Below are positions 38,763-47,911 of a DNA stretch of 64,000 nt, in pieces. Position 1 is the stretch's first letter, and the number at the start of each line of letters is the position of its first letter. Below the pieces are notes generated by a model that worked only from the letters and a program-made list of their open reading frames with translations, was not told the origin of the DNA and searched no databases. Both the position numbers and the translations under genes were made by a program. Source of the DNA: Clostridiales bacterium (GTDB lineage Bacteria; Bacillota; Clostridia; Oscillospirales; Oscillospiraceae); contig JAAYBH010000045.1 of NCBI GenBank assembly GCA_012718935.1, positions 1 through 64,000 of the forward strand, in the 5' to 3' direction.

Positions 38763-39683
38763 TTACCGAGGCAGCAAGCCTTTACGGTCTCTTTTATATG
38801 TGCTCAGAACGACAAGCAGAAAAATGATTCCCTGAATGATTCCAATATACTCGCTTTTCAGCCCAAGCATTGTCAGTCCATTGACGAGCATCACAACGAT
38901 AAAGCTGCCGATGACAGCACTCCTGACAGACACAGTGTAGCCTCCCGTCAGAGACATCCCGCCCAGTACAAGAGCGATTATGACGTTGAGCTCCAGGTTT
39001 TGACCGACGTTTGTTGTAACAGTGCCGTTACGCAGGAGTTCAAAAAAAGACGCAATGCCGAGGATGACGCCGCTGATGAGATACGCCAGCATGCGGTACT
39101 TCTTCGTATCAATACCTGATATCTCCGCCGCTCTGATGTTCTCTCCGATCGCCTTGTTATACTTCCCGATCCTTGAATATTTGAGTACAACGAACATAAA
39201 CGCCAGGATCACCAGGAGTACCGGGAGCTTTAGCCACCAATTGGGATCCCGCAATTCCGAGACGCCGATGGAATGGCCTGTCAGCACTGAATTCACAACC
39301 CCTCTAGCGGCAAACTGCATGCAAAGGGATGAGATAAACGGTGTGATGTTCAGTCGGATTGTAATCGTTCCTGTAATGAAACCACAGAGTCCCGCGGTCA
39401 GTACGCTGAAGATCAGTAAAAGAGCGGGAACACCGGTCGCCCGGTATACAAGAACAGCGACCACCTGAGACAGTGCCAGGACGGCACCCACGGAGAAATC
39501 CATGCCGCCGTGGGCGTAAATTATGGTGGTTCCCATTGAAACCAAAACAACTGTAAATGTTTGATTGAGCAAAAGCGCAACATTGCCGCCGGATATAAAA
39601 CGTCCGTCTGTCAGCACGGCAAACAGCAAGGCTGCGGCAATCAGGCTTGCATAGGGTAAGAACAGTTTAAACCTGCTCATCAT
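38763..39683 (-). CDS. ABC importer permease, ribose type (importer B)
   Basis: A 306-residue membrane protein of the RbsC family, with GGMDFSVGAVLALSQVVAV, NITPFISSLCMQFAARGVV, SRIGKYNKAIGENIRAAEIS and LGGMSLTGGYTVSVRSAVIG. About 8-9 hydrophobic helices. It lies 17 nt after the ATPase gene and 28 nt before the binding-protein gene. Together with 36484 it forms the presumed pore of importer B. Confidence 0.92.
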   Translation of the reverse strand: MMSRFKLFLPYASLIAAALLFAVLTDGRFISGGNVALLLNQTFTVVLVSMGTTIIYAHGGMDFSVGAVLALSQVVAVLVYRATGVPALLLIFSVLTAGLCGFITGTITIRLNITPFISSLCMQFAARGVVNSVLTGHSIGVSELRDPNWWLKLPVLLVILAFMFVVLKYSRIGKYNKAIGENIRAAEISGIDTKKYRMLAYLISGVILGIASFFELLRNGTVTTNVGQNLELNVIIALVLGGMSLTGGYTVSVRSAVIGSFIVVMLVNGLTMLGLKSEYIGIIQGIIFLLVVLSTYKRDRKGLLPR

Positions 39684-39700
39684 ATTTGAACGATCCCTCT

Positions 39701-41197
39701 CTATATCATGGATTCAATAAGGTCGTGCTCAGACAGGGAGGCACTGCGTCCGTACTCTCTCTCGACCCGTCCATCTTTAATAATCAGAATTCTGTCGCTC
39801 ATGCCAAGCAGTTCCTGCAGCTCCTCAGATATCAGCACAATTGAGCAGCCATCTGCTTTGAGTCTGACGATAAGGTCATACATCGCACATTTGACTCCAA
39901 TGTCGACCCCTCGGGTTGGGCAGTCTAGTATCAGGATTTTTGAGTCGTTGCCGATCCATTTGGAAAAGACAACCTTTTGCTTATTGCCGCCCGACAAGAA
40001 CCGTACCTGCTGACTATGCGATGCACATTTAATGGCCAATTCCCTCACCATATCATCCGCAAGACGATTTTCTGTTTTCGGCGATATCAGATGGCCTGGA
40101 ATCTTCTTTTTCAGTGCCGAAGCAACGATGTTATCTCTAATGGATGCTCTGAGCATCAGCGCTTCCTGATCCCTGTTTTTTGATACATATCCGATGCCGT
40201 TATCAACAGCAACCTCAGGGTTGTTTATCAGGGTGCCGTCTGCGAGCCGGACGCGACCCGATATCGCCTTATCCAATCCGAAGAGCAGTCGTCCCAACTC
40301 ATGCATGCCGCTGTCCGACAATCCCCCGATCCCAAGGATCTCACCCTTGCGCAACTCGATATTCACGTTCTCAATAACCTCGGCTCCGCAGAGGTTTTCA
40401 GCGCTCAGGACAGCTTCTCCTGTATCGGTGGCATCATAATCGACTCTGTACATATTATCTTTGATTTCCCTGCCGACCATCATTGACCTGATCAGTTCAA
40501 CTGAGAATTCGTCTTTATTCAGCGACCCTATGATCTTTCCGTCCCGCAGTACAGTCAGTTTCGTGCATACCGTCATGAGCTCTTCAAGATCATGGGTGAT
40601 AAAGACGACGCCCTTCTCTTCCTGGCGAAGCTTCTCCATAACTGCATACATCAAGGTACGCCCGCGCATGGATATCGCCGTTGTCGTCTCATCAAGGATA
40701 AAAACAGACGGTTTATCGACCATTGCCTTTGCAAGCTCGACGATTTTCCGATCCTCAAAACTGAGCATTCCTACAGGAATCGCTGGGGAAATTGTCAGCT
40801 CGCCGATGTTCTCCAATGCTTCCGAAGCGCTTTTTATCATTTTCTTTTTATGCACGATCCCAAGTTTGGAAAACAGGCGTTCTTTACCCAAAAAAATGTT
40901 TTCTGCCACACTCAGCTCCGGCACAGTACCCATCTCCTGTACAACCATTGAAACGCCCAGTTCTTGAGCGTTCACAACGTTCAATGGCCTGTAAGGAAGG
41001 CCGGATTTCTCCATAGTCCCCTCATAGTGCTGCAGGATGCCCGCCATGATTGATGTCAGCGTCGATTTCCCTGAACCGTTCTCGCCGACAAGCCCGTGAA
41101 TCTCGCCTTTACGGAGTTCAAAATCGACGCCATCCAACGCCTTAATCGGCCCGAATAATATTTTTATGTCCTGTACACGCAGCAGGATATCGTTCAT
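39701..41197 (-). CDS. ABC importer ATPase, two nucleotide-binding domains (importer B)
   Basis: A 498-residue tandem ATPase of the RbsA/MglA class. Domain 1 has GENGSGKSTL and VFILDETTTAISM, where Thr replaces the usual Pro after the catalytic Asp-Glu. Domain 2 has GGLSDSGMHELGR in place of a Walker A, the signature FLSGGNKQKVVFSKW and ILILDCPTRGVDIG. In this second Walker B a Cys replaces the Glu, consistent with one catalytically weak site. It is the first gene of the importer/OYE/PhlG operon and follows the LysR gene by 118 nt. Confidence 0.93.
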   Translation of the reverse strand: MNDILLRVQDIKILFGPIKALDGVDFELRKGEIHGLVGENGSGKSTLTSIMAGILQHYEGTMEKSGLPYRPLNVVNAQELGVSMVVQEMGTVPELSVAENIFLGKERLFSKLGIVHKKKMIKSASEALENIGELTISPAIPVGMLSFEDRKIVELAKAMVDKPSVFILDETTTAISMRGRTLMYAVMEKLRQEEKGVVFITHDLEELMTVCTKLTVLRDGKIIGSLNKDEFSVELIRSMMVGREIKDNMYRVDYDATDTGEAVLSAENLCGAEVIENVNIELRKGEILGIGGLSDSGMHELGRLLFGLDKAISGRVRLADGTLINNPEVAVDNGIGYVSKNRDQEALMLRASIRDNIVASALKKKIPGHLISPKTENRLADDMVRELAIKCASHSQQVRFLSGGNKQKVVFSKWIGNDSKILILDCPTRGVDIGVKCAMYDLIVRLKADGCSIVLISEELQELLGMSDRILIIKDGRVEREYGRSASLSEHDLIESMI

Positions 41198-41250
41198 ATC
41201 TGTTGCCCCTATCGCTCTGTTGCCATCGTTATGCGTACTAAAAACCAGGC

Positions 41251-41283
41251 CTCTATCATGTTATCAACTTGAACTTGATAGAG
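41251..41283 (-). promoter_or_regulatory. LysR-type operator candidate upstream of importer B operon
   Basis: Nested inverted repeats: TATCAA-N7-TTGATA (41262-41280) inside CTCTATCA (41251-41258) and TGATAGAG (41276-41283). The ATC-N11-GAT core fits the T-N11-A rule of LysR-type sites. It lies between the LysR gene stop and the ATPase start, 54-86 nt before the latter, where an activator would bind. Confidence 0.5.
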
Positions 41284-41315
41284 ACCCTACTATTCATATT
41301 AACTTGTCGGTGTCC

Positions 41316-42218
41316 TTATGTAAAATCGATTTCTTCTATGAGCTCATAAACAGATAGGAAGAGCGGTATGCAAGGATTGTCGTTTTTTTGGTTCCAGGCG
41401 ACCACCATCTCCATGGGAAACAAGTCTCTGAGCCGCACCATCGTCATGCGCGGATTGAATGCGGCCGTATTGTTTTCGCTGCCGACAGCGACTCCTCTGC
41501 CTGATTCCAAATAAAGCGTCTGTGCGTTGACATCTGCAGCATCTAAAACGTTCGGAGTAAATCCGGCTTTCTTGCATTCCTGCATCAGCATTGCGTTAAG
41601 TACCGGAGATTCTTTGGCCGAAATATTAATAAAGGTTTCATCGCAAAAATCAATCAATGACAGACCTTCCTTGTGTGCAAGAGGATGTCTGGCGTTTAGG
41701 ATCAGCACGGATTCAATGTTGTAAAGCTTATGGTAATTCAGCCAGCCCCTGTCAATCACATCAATTTTCAGAGCAAAAGAGAGGTCGAGAGTATTCTCGT
41801 ACAGCCACTGTATCAGTTCCCTGTGGCTGCCCCGGCGCAGCAACAATTCAATGTTGGGATACTTCTGTTGAAACCGGTCAAACAGTATCAAGGTCCGCTC
41901 GTCAATCCGGTCGGCGCCGCTGAGCCCGATACGCAATGTGCCTGCCTTGCCCTGCTGGATAATTTTTGCCTTCTGCAGCAGATGGTCGAACTGTTCATGC
42001 AAATTTTTTAAGCCTTCATAAAGAACAGCCCCGGCCGGTGTCAGGAGCGTATCCTTCCGCTTGTTGTTGCGGACGAACAGCTCAACACCCCATTCCTCCT
42101 CCAACGTCAGAATATTATGGCTGAACGCCGGCTGAGAAATGAACATTTCTGCCGCACTCTCGGTAAAATTGAGGTTCTGAGCCGCCTTCAGGAAACACAA
42201 GATTTGCATTGAGTTCAT
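41316..42218 (-). CDS. LysR-type transcriptional regulator
   Basis: A complete 300-residue LysR protein. The N-terminal helix-turn-helix reads NSMQILCFLKAAQNLNFTES then AAEMFISQPAFSHNILTLEE, followed by the linker helix and a two-lobed effector domain (GTLRIGLSGADRIDERTLIL, and the C-terminal GVAVGSENNTAAFNPRM). The C-terminal half holds the co-inducer pocket. It is upstream of, and in the same direction as, the importer B/OYE/PhlG operon and downstream of the phloroglucinol operon terminator, so it may control either or both. Fragments of a related LysR gene lie at 49029-49120. Confidence 0.9.
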   Translation of the reverse strand: MNSMQILCFLKAAQNLNFTESAAEMFISQPAFSHNILTLEEEWGVELFVRNNKRKDTLLTPAGAVLYEGLKNLHEQFDHLLQKAKIIQQGKAGTLRIGLSGADRIDERTLILFDRFQQKYPNIELLLRRGSHRELIQWLYENTLDLSFALKIDVIDRGWLNYHKLYNIESVLILNARHPLAHKEGLSLIDFCDETFINISAKESPVLNAMLMQECKKAGFTPNVLDAADVNAQTLYLESGRGVAVGSENNTAAFNPRMTMVRLRDLFPMEMVVAWNQKNDNPCIPLFLSVYELIEEIDFT

Positions 42219-42357
42219 GTTAACGCCTCCAACATTGTCTAATGACCGTTATTACCCTCATAATAAGATAATTACATTGATCTCACTATAAGTCAAGTCT
42301 CTTCTGTCATGATGGATGATGTCTTTGCTCCCTTATCACGCGGTGTTTACATATACG

Positions 42358-42397
42358 CCAAAGCGTCCTATAACCACTAGGGTTACAGGACGTTTTG
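42358..42397 (-). terminator. Terminator of the phloroglucinol-type operon
   Basis: A 12-bp stem with one mismatch, CGTCCTATAACC (42364-42375) and GGTTACAGGACG (42381-42392), with an ACTAG loop and flanking AAAG/TTTT. It lies 34-73 nt after the BKACE stop and before the LysR start. A near-identical copy sits at 49242-49277 in the gene graveyard. Confidence 0.6.
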
Positions 42398-42430
42398 AAT
42401 GAATTGGAAAAGGCGGGGTCGATTTCCAGA

Positions 42431-43279
42431 TTATTTCCCGAGCCCCAGAATCGCCCGCGCCTCGCTGGGCGTGGCGACCTCGCAGGTAAACTCCTCGATA
42501 ATGCGCCTTGCGCGGGCGACAAACTGCATGTTGCTGTCGGCGATAACGCCTTTTCTGTACAACACGTTATCCTCCATGCCCACGCGGATATTCCCGCCCA
42601 TGGCAATCGCCGCATAGAGTATTTCCATCGCGCCGGCGCCCACGCCGAAGGCCGACCAGGTGGAGCCTGGGGCGACGGCGTCCATCGTGTCCTTCATGAA
42701 CACCAGATTCTTCGTCGTGGCCGCAATGCCCCCCGGCACGCCCATGCAGAACTGGAAATGGCACGGCGTCTTCAGGATGCCCTTCTTGATATAGTACCCT
42801 GCGTTGTAGATCATCCCGGGGTCAAAGACCTCGATTTCCGGCTTCACACCGGCTTCCTGTGCCATCAGACCCAGCTTTTCCAAGAATTGCGGATTATTCT
42901 CGAAGACGGCGTTGTGCTGCCAGTTCATCGATCCGCAGTCATAAGAGCACATCTCCGGCTTCAGCTCGTAGAAGGGCCGCAGTCTGTCTTCTTCCTTCAG
43001 GTTCACGCCGCCCGAGGTTGTAATGTTGAGGATAATGTCGCAATCACGCCGCGCGCGGACGAGCCGTACCGTCTCCTCGAACTTCTCGAAGACCATCGCC
43101 GCTTTTCCGTTGTCGTCGCGGCAGTGGATATGCGCGACGGCCGCGCCTTCCTTCCAGCAGTTGTAAATCTCCTCGGCGATCTCAAGGGGCTCGATGGGCA
43201 CGTTCGGCGTGTTTTCCTTCGTCGGCCACGCCCCCGTTGTCGCGACGGTGATGATCCGCTTGTTTTTTAAATCTGCCAT
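42431..43279 (-). CDS. BKACE (beta-keto acid cleavage enzyme), candidate triacetate acetoacetate-lyase
   Basis: A 282-residue zinc enzyme of the 3-keto-5-aminohexanoate cleavage family (BKACE, former DUF849). The ATG at 43279 is preferred to 43294 because GGAG lies 9 nt upstream. Zinc ligands appear in AVAHIHCRDDNGKA (His-x-His) and KPEIEVFDPGMI (Glu). These enzymes condense a beta-keto acid with acetyl-CoA and release acetoacetate and an acyl-CoA. As the last gene of an operon with phloroglucinol-pathway families, the likely substrate is 3,5-dioxohexanoate (triacetate). The family uses many beta-keto acids, so the assignment rests on context. Confidence 0.85.
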   Translation of the reverse strand: MADLKNKRIITVATTGAWPTKENTPNVPIEPLEIAEEIYNCWKEGAAVAHIHCRDDNGKAAMVFEKFEETVRLVRARRDCDIILNITTSGGVNLKEEDRLRPFYELKPEMCSYDCGSMNWQHNAVFENNPQFLEKLGLMAQEAGVKPEIEVFDPGMIYNAGYYIKKGILKTPCHFQFCMGVPGGIAATTKNLVFMKDTMDAVAPGSTWSAFGVGAGAMEILYAAIAMGGNIRVGMEDNVLYRKGVIADSNMQFVARARRIIEEFTCEVATPSEARAILGLGK

Positions 43280-43313
43280 ACTGGTGTACTCCATTTCATT
43301 AGAAAAGCCTTTA

Positions 43314-43383
43314 TGTCATTCCCGCGAAAGCGGTAATCTACTTTATACGGCGAGTGTGGTTTCCCGCCTGCGCGGGAATGACA
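43314..43383. repeat. Twin REP-like palindromic element
   Basis: A 70-bp element bounded by a 12-bp inverted repeat, TGTCATTCCCGC (43314-43325) and GCGGGAATGACA (43372-43383). Each end also has a small internal hairpin (CCGC-GAAA-GCGG and CCCGC-CTGC-GCGGG). It resembles the widespread 'CATTCCCGC' intergenic palindromes found in many bacterial genomes. It occupies the 112-nt gap between the cyclase-family and BKACE genes. Confidence 0.7.
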
Positions 43384-43391
43384 GTTGTGCC

Positions 43392-44330
43392 TCAGATATT
43401 CCCTCCGTAGGTATAGGTTCGCGTCGGCACGTCGTTCAAGTCGCTTTCGTCGATCTCCGCAACGCAGCGCACCATGGATCCGTCGCCCAGGTACCACCGC
43501 AGCGGGAAGCAGAAAAACCGGAAGCGTTTGCCCGAGACCTTGTCCAGATCCCCGCCAAGATTCTCCACGCCCACGATACCGTGACCCAGCATCTGCTTGT
43601 GGCAGGGCTCCCAGGTGCCCCAGCAGCCGATGGCCTCCAGATCCCCGAACTTCTTCATGTACGCTTCCTGCCCGTGAAGCTTGATGTACAGCTCCCTGTC
43701 GAATTCGGCGTATGCTTCCTCGCCAAACTGTTCAATGTACTCCTCGGTGATCGGCCGGCCTGTCGCGCCAAGGAGATTCATCCGCGTCATGCCGTTGTTG
43801 CCCATCGCCGTGTGCAGCGGATGATCCAGCGCCTGGCTGTCCATCGCCACGCATTTGACCTTGTGCTCCACAAACCATTTGCCGGCTTCGACGCCGGTGC
43901 CGCAGCTGTAGTGATAGTACTCCTTGGAATCGTCGAACAACCGGTGCATACCCGTGTTCAGGCATATCACCATGCCCTCCAGCTCACCTGGTTTGATGCC
44001 GACTTTTTCACAGGCCGCTTCCAGATGCTTCGGACCGATGAGCCCCCAGCGCTCGATTTCAATGGGCAGGCAGACGGCGTCGCCCGTATAGGCGTCGACG
44101 GGCATTTCGTGGGTATAGCGGGCGCGCCGGCCGTCAAACTCCCGCTCCATCACGTGGCGCGGCGCGTCGGCGTGCGTCCCTGTGTGCATGGTGCAGGTGA
44201 CCTTCTGCGTCAGAACGCCGCCCTTGGCCATGGTGTGCGTGTTGTCAATGACCGGCTTGTCAAAATACGGCCAGCGGGGAATTTCCGCGCTGAACGGGTG
44301 TGACAGATCCACAAATACTTTCTTTCCCAT
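43392..44330 (-). CDS. Cyclase-family metal hydrolase, candidate dihydrophloroglucinol cyclohydrolase
   Basis: A 312-residue protein of the cyclase/kynurenine-formamidase-like family. The ATG at 44330 (MGKKVFVDLSH) has AGGAGG 7 nt upstream. The metal motif CTMHTGTHADAPRHV contains the family signature H-x-G-T-H-x-D-x-P-x-H, and MDSQALDHPLH is a second conserved segment. In the phloroglucinol pathway a Mn-dependent cyclohydrolase opens the dihydrophloroglucinol ring to 3-hydroxy-5-oxohexanoate; I recall that enzyme as belonging to this family, but could not check. Gene order next to SDR, dehydrogenase and BKACE supports the role. Other cyclic ketones or amides are possible. Confidence 0.82.
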   Translation of the reverse strand: MGKKVFVDLSHPFSAEIPRWPYFDKPVIDNTHTMAKGGVLTQKVTCTMHTGTHADAPRHVMEREFDGRRARYTHEMPVDAYTGDAVCLPIEIERWGLIGPKHLEAACEKVGIKPGELEGMVICLNTGMHRLFDDSKEYYHYSCGTGVEAGKWFVEHKVKCVAMDSQALDHPLHTAMGNNGMTRMNLLGATGRPITEEYIEQFGEEAYAEFDRELYIKLHGQEAYMKKFGDLEAIGCWGTWEPCHKQMLGHGIVGVENLGGDLDKVSGKRFRFFCFPLRWYLGDGSMVRCVAEIDESDLNDVPTRTYTYGGNI

Positions 44331-44372
44331 ATATATTCCTCCTGTATTCTCGTTGTTTTTCATCGTGCCGTT

Positions 44373-44441
44373 GGGCGGACACAGGGGTCCGCCCTATAGC
44401 CTATATACCTTATTCCGTAGCGACCGACCCCCATGTCGGTC
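44373..44441. repeat. Pair of intergenic palindromes
   Basis: Two perfect short hairpins lie in the 121-nt gap between the dehydrogenase and cyclase-family genes: GGGCGGAC-ACAGGG-GTCCGCCC (44373-44394) and GACCGAC-CCCCAT-GTCGGTC (44422-44441). They look like REP-type mobile palindromes rather than a terminator, since no U-tract follows and the operon continues. Confidence 0.6.
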
Positions 44442-44451
44442 CGAAACACGG

Positions 44452-45381
44452 CTATTTCCCGTACAGCACATTTATCAGGTACGTGTTCAGGTCGTCCTTC
44501 ACTGCCTGCATCTCCTCCGGCGTCCAGCTCCGAAAGCCTTTGCCCGTCTTGAAGCCCAGGTCTCCGGTATCGCGCAGTTCTCTGAGAATCGGGGACGGCT
44601 TATCGGAAGATTCCAGAAACGGCAGTATGTAATCGTGGATGCTGTACGTCAGGTCGGTGCCGACCATGTCCGCGTTTTCAAGCGGTCCCAATTGCGGCAG
44701 ACGCAGGCCGAAGGAGTACTTCACCGCCATGTCCACCGTCTCGGCGTCGGCGATGCCGTTCTCGACGATGGAGATCGCCTCCCGCCACAGGGCGTGCTGC
44801 ATCCTGTTGGCGACAAAGCCCGGCACATCCTTTTGACACAGGACAGGTTTCTTGCCGGCGGATACCAGAAGCGCCATAACGGTCTCCGCCGTCTCATCGG
44901 ATGTCGCGTCTGATTTGACGACCTCTACAAGCGGTATCAGGTGCGCCGGATTCCAGAAATGGGTGCCGGCAAACCGTGTGCGGCATTTCAGTTCCGCGCT
45001 GATCTCGGAAGGGCTCATAACGGAGGTGTTGGTGCAGAAGATGGCGTCCTCCCTGCAGAGCGTCTCCAGCGCGGCAAATGTCCGCCGCTTCACCGCCATG
45101 TCCTCGTACACGGCTTCAATCACAAGGTCGGCGTCCCTGACGGGCGCACTGCCCATATCTGTCGTAAAGACGATCCGGTTCAGACGGCTTTCAAGCTCAG
45201 CTTCCGTGATGACGCTGTGCTCAATAAGCTGCCGGCAATTCGCCCTGATACCCGCGCGTATGTCTGTTTCGGCGATGTCGGTGACGACGACCTTCAGCGC
45301 CGGGTTTGCCGTAAGGACAAAGGCGATATTTTTGCCCATCATCCCCCCGCCGACGACGAGGACGTTTTTAATGCTTTTCAT
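44452..45381 (-). CDS. 3-hydroxyacyl-CoA dehydrogenase-like, candidate 3-hydroxy-5-oxohexanoate dehydrogenase
   Basis: A 309-residue NAD-dependent dehydrogenase. The N-terminal nucleotide motif NVLVVGGGMMGKNIAF is followed by the family active-site segment RFAGTHFWNPAHLIPLVEVV (His and Glu) and the C-terminal domain DVPGFVANRMQHALWREA and TGDLGFKTGKGFRSW. Known relatives oxidise 3-hydroxyacyl-CoA; short relatives oxidise free hydroxy acids. No thiolase or CoA-ligase genes are nearby, which argues against ordinary beta-oxidation. In an operon with a candidate phloroglucinol reductase, cyclohydrolase and BKACE, the likely role is oxidation of (S)-3-hydroxy-5-oxohexanoate to triacetate. This is inferred from order. 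Confidence 0.84.
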   Translation of the reverse strand: MKSIKNVLVVGGGMMGKNIAFVLTANPALKVVVTDIAETDIRAGIRANCRQLIEHSVITEAELESRLNRIVFTTDMGSAPVRDADLVIEAVYEDMAVKRRTFAALETLCREDAIFCTNTSVMSPSEISAELKCRTRFAGTHFWNPAHLIPLVEVVKSDATSDETAETVMALLVSAGKKPVLCQKDVPGFVANRMQHALWREAISIVENGIADAETVDMAVKYSFGLRLPQLGPLENADMVGTDLTYSIHDYILPFLESSDKPSPILRELRDTGDLGFKTGKGFRSWTPEEMQAVKDDLNTYLINVLYGK

Positions 45382-45393
45382 ATCAAAAGCGAC

Positions 45394-46194
45394 CTAACAG
45401 GCCCAGTAGCCGCCGGTAGCGTCATAGTTGCCGCCGGTGAGGAAGTCCGATGCCGGAGAAGCCAGGAACGTCGCCAGACCGACAAAGTCCTGCACCTCGC
45501 CCAGCCGCCCGATGGGCAGGCGCTTGAGGAAGTTCTGGTAGACGGCCGATTCGGGATCGAACATCCACTCGGTGAGATCGGAGCGGAACACCGTGGGATT
45601 GATCGTGTTGACGTTGATATGATACGGCGCCAGATCACTGGCCATTGACTGGATCATCAGATCGCAACCGCCCTTGGAGGCGCAGTAACCCGTATATCCC
45701 TTCATGCCCATTTTGCTGCGGGCGGACGAGGTGACGACGAGTTTGCCCCCCTTGTTCTGGGCTACCATCTGCTCGGCCGCGGCCTTGCAGACCACATAGA
45801 CGCTCTTAAGGTCTGCGTCCATGATCTTCTGCCACTCCTCCACGCTCTGCTCCAGGATACCTTTCGGCGCGTTGAAGCCATGGCAGACTGTCAGAATGTT
45901 CAGCTCTCCGTATGTCTTGACGGCAAATTCAACCGCCTTTTTCATGTCTGCCTCGACCGCCGGGTCTCCGGTAATGACGGCACAGTCGATGCCCTCAGCT
46001 TTGAATTCGGATTCAAGCGCTTTCAGCTTTTCCGTGTTGCGCGCCGTCATGACGACCTTGGCGCCCTGGTAGCCGTAGGCCTTGGAGACAGCCCCGCCGA
46101 GAGCGCCCGTGGCGCCAGTGACAAGCGCAACCTTACCCTTGATGCTGAACATCCCCTGTGCAAAATTCTTTTCGACTTTGATCAACGAAGCCAC
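45394..46194 (-). CDS. SDR-family reductase, candidate phloroglucinol reductase
   Basis: A 266-residue short-chain dehydrogenase. Cofactor motif [18 protein letters not shown], then the usual NNAG replaced by VCHGFNAP. The catalytic Ser and Tyr-x-x-x-Lys are in [20 protein letters not shown] followed by SKGG. An N-terminal extension of about 17 residues precedes the Rossmann fold. Phloroglucinol reductases of anaerobic Clostridia are SDR enzymes that reduce the aromatic ring tautomer with NADPH to dihydrophloroglucinol. The gene is 10 nt after the AprA-like gene and 12 nt before the dehydrogenase. The role is inferred from context; the SDR family is very broad. Confidence 0.83.
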   Translation of the reverse strand: MASLIKVEKNFAQGMFSIKGKVALVTGATGALGGAVSKAYGYQGAKVVMTARNTEKLKALESEFKAEGIDCAVITGDPAVEADMKKAVEFAVKTYGELNILTVCHGFNAPKGILEQSVEEWQKIMDADLKSVYVVCKAAAEQMVAQNKGGKLVVTSSARSKMGMKGYTGYCASKGGCDLMIQSMASDLAPYHINVNTINPTVFRSDLTEWMFDPESAVYQNFLKRLPIGRLGEVQDFVGLATFLASPASDFLTGGNYDATGGYWAC

Positions 46195-46204
46195 AACCTT
46201 TCGT

Positions 46205-47896
46205 CTATGATTTGTTCGGCTTTACGGGCCATTTTTCCCATGGCACATCCTCGGTGCTCAGCGTCATCTTATTGCCCTGATTCTTAACGATAATCCATTT
46301 CAGCCAGTTCTCGTTATCCGTTTCCGGATAATCCTCGCGCAGGAACCACCCGCGCGACTCCTTGCGCATCTGCGACGCACGGAACTGCATCTCGGCAGAC
46401 AGAACAGCAGCTTCGGCCTCGTGGCAGTTGAGCAGCTCATGGAAGTCATCCGCCTGCAGCATACCAAGCATTTCCTTGGCCTTTTCCACATAGCGTAAAG
46501 CCGTTTCAATGCGGTGTCCACTCATATAGACAGAACGCTCCATCGGACCAACCGCTTTCTGGATCATGCGCACAACATCCTTTGCCTTAACACCGTTTTC
46601 ACGCAGGATCGGCGCATATACCCGCTCAACACATGTTTCAACCTGCTTCTCATCAATTTGCGGGAGCACCGCTTTGGCGGCAATTTCGGCAGCGGTAGGC
46701 GCGCACATCATACCAGCAAAGACGGCATTCAAGATGCCCGAGCCGCGGTTGCGTCCCGGCGGGGCGGGAACGGCGCCAGGCGCTGCTGAACCGCAGTAGC
46801 TCACATCTCCAATGGCGAACAGACCGGGAATCGTCGTTTGCATGTCGTGTCCCACCTTGACCGGAGACTGCTCGCCGATCAGCATGGGACAGACTTCATT
46901 GTTATCGCCGTCCACTGCGCCGGCACGCTTGTGATTTAACTCCCAAAAACGCATTCCGTACGGGCGTTCCCACAGCATGCTCAAGGGTCCTCCACCCCCA
47001 TCGCCCTTCGGCCGCTCCTGTTTCAGGACGATAGGTCCGGTGTTTGCGGTCATCTGCTTGTACCATTCAGCAATAGCCGAACTGCTGATGTCCGGCTCGG
47101 GCCCGGTGCGGAAATTCTTGGTTACATGTTGGTCCAGCTTGTTATACATGAAGTTTTCGCCGTAGACGACCTCCGAATGGCTGTTGACCTTAACCAGCTG
47201 CGCAAAGTTGCCAAATTCGGTGTTTCGCATTTCGGCGCCGGCACGGTATGCTGCTGCGATCCCGTCGCCACGGCCGCTGCCCCACATAGGCCCGATCCGG
47301 TAGTTCTGACTGCCAGTTGCTAAGACGACGGCCTTCGCGTTGAAAGTATAGAACTTGCCGTCCAGAATGCTGTAACCCGTGGCGCCGGAAATTTTTCCGT
47401 CTGAGGTAAGCAGGTCGGATACCGCGACCTTATCCATGACTTTAACGCCCATTTTTTCAGCGGTCTGGCGGATCTTAAGCGTAACGTCCAGATCAATGCC
47501 GATGATCGCCGTCATCGGGCCGGTCGGTATGACGGCGTAACTCCCATCCTCGCGTTTTGGCACACGGGCACCCCACTGGACCAGCTTATCAAACATCAGG
47601 TTGTTCATGGAGACATATTTGACCATAAGCTCCTGGTCACCCAGGAAGCACCCGATGGTATTGGCATGATACGCGGCAAATTCCTCCGGCGTCACACGAC
47701 CCATATCGAAGTATTGTAGGACACCACCGCCCTTATTGGCCTTACCGGAATATCCGCATGTCTGCTTTTCAACAAGCAGAACACTGAGATTTGGGTTTTC
47801 TTCCTTAATTGCAACAGCAGCTGTCAAACCTGCAATTCCGCCGCCGACGATCAGTACATCGGAGGTCAGATTTTCTCGTCCGAATTTTGTTTCCAT
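46205..47896 (-). CDS. AprA-like FAD reductase subunit (copy 3)
   Basis: A 563-residue flavoprotein of the same superfamily as 14420 and 27413, but about 100 residues shorter. FAD motif [20 protein letters not shown], a Cys in [16 protein letters not shown], and the C-terminal flavin segment [19 protein letters not shown]. An unusual Pro/Gly stretch ([11 protein letters not shown]) sits where the relatives have a GRYAG motif. It is soluble and paired with the ferredoxin gene 15 nt upstream. Sitting between the PhlG-type hydrolase and the candidate phloroglucinol reductase, it may reduce or dehydroxylate a ring or side chain before the reductase acts. Substrate unknown. Confidence 0.86.
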   Translation of the reverse strand: METKFGRENLTSDVLIVGGGIAGLTAAVAIKEENPNLSVLLVEKQTCGYSGKANKGGGVLQYFDMGRVTPEEFAAYHANTIGCFLGDQELMVKYVSMNNLMFDKLVQWGARVPKREDGSYAVIPTGPMTAIIGIDLDVTLKIRQTAEKMGVKVMDKVAVSDLLTSDGKISGATGYSILDGKFYTFNAKAVVLATGSQNYRIGPMWGSGRGDGIAAAYRAGAEMRNTEFGNFAQLVKVNSHSEVVYGENFMYNKLDQHVTKNFRTGPEPDISSSAIAEWYKQMTANTGPIVLKQERPKGDGGGGPLSMLWERPYGMRFWELNHKRAGAVDGDNNEVCPMLIGEQSPVKVGHDMQTTIPGLFAIGDVSYCGSAAPGAVPAPPGRNRGSGILNAVFAGMMCAPTAAEIAAKAVLPQIDEKQVETCVERVYAPILRENGVKAKDVVRMIQKAVGPMERSVYMSGHRIETALRYVEKAKEMLGMLQADDFHELLNCHEAEAAVLSAEMQFRASQMRKESRGWFLREDYPETDNENWLKWIIVKNQGNKMTLSTEDVPWEKWPVKPNKS

Positions 47897-47911
47897 TTAT
47901 CTTCCCCCTCC

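Noticed and set aside
43194-44303. A 369-residue plus-strand open frame
   Set aside because: It is antisense to the BKACE and cyclase-family genes and reads through the REP-like palindrome, giving the familiar HSRESGN...LRGND peptide of such repeats.
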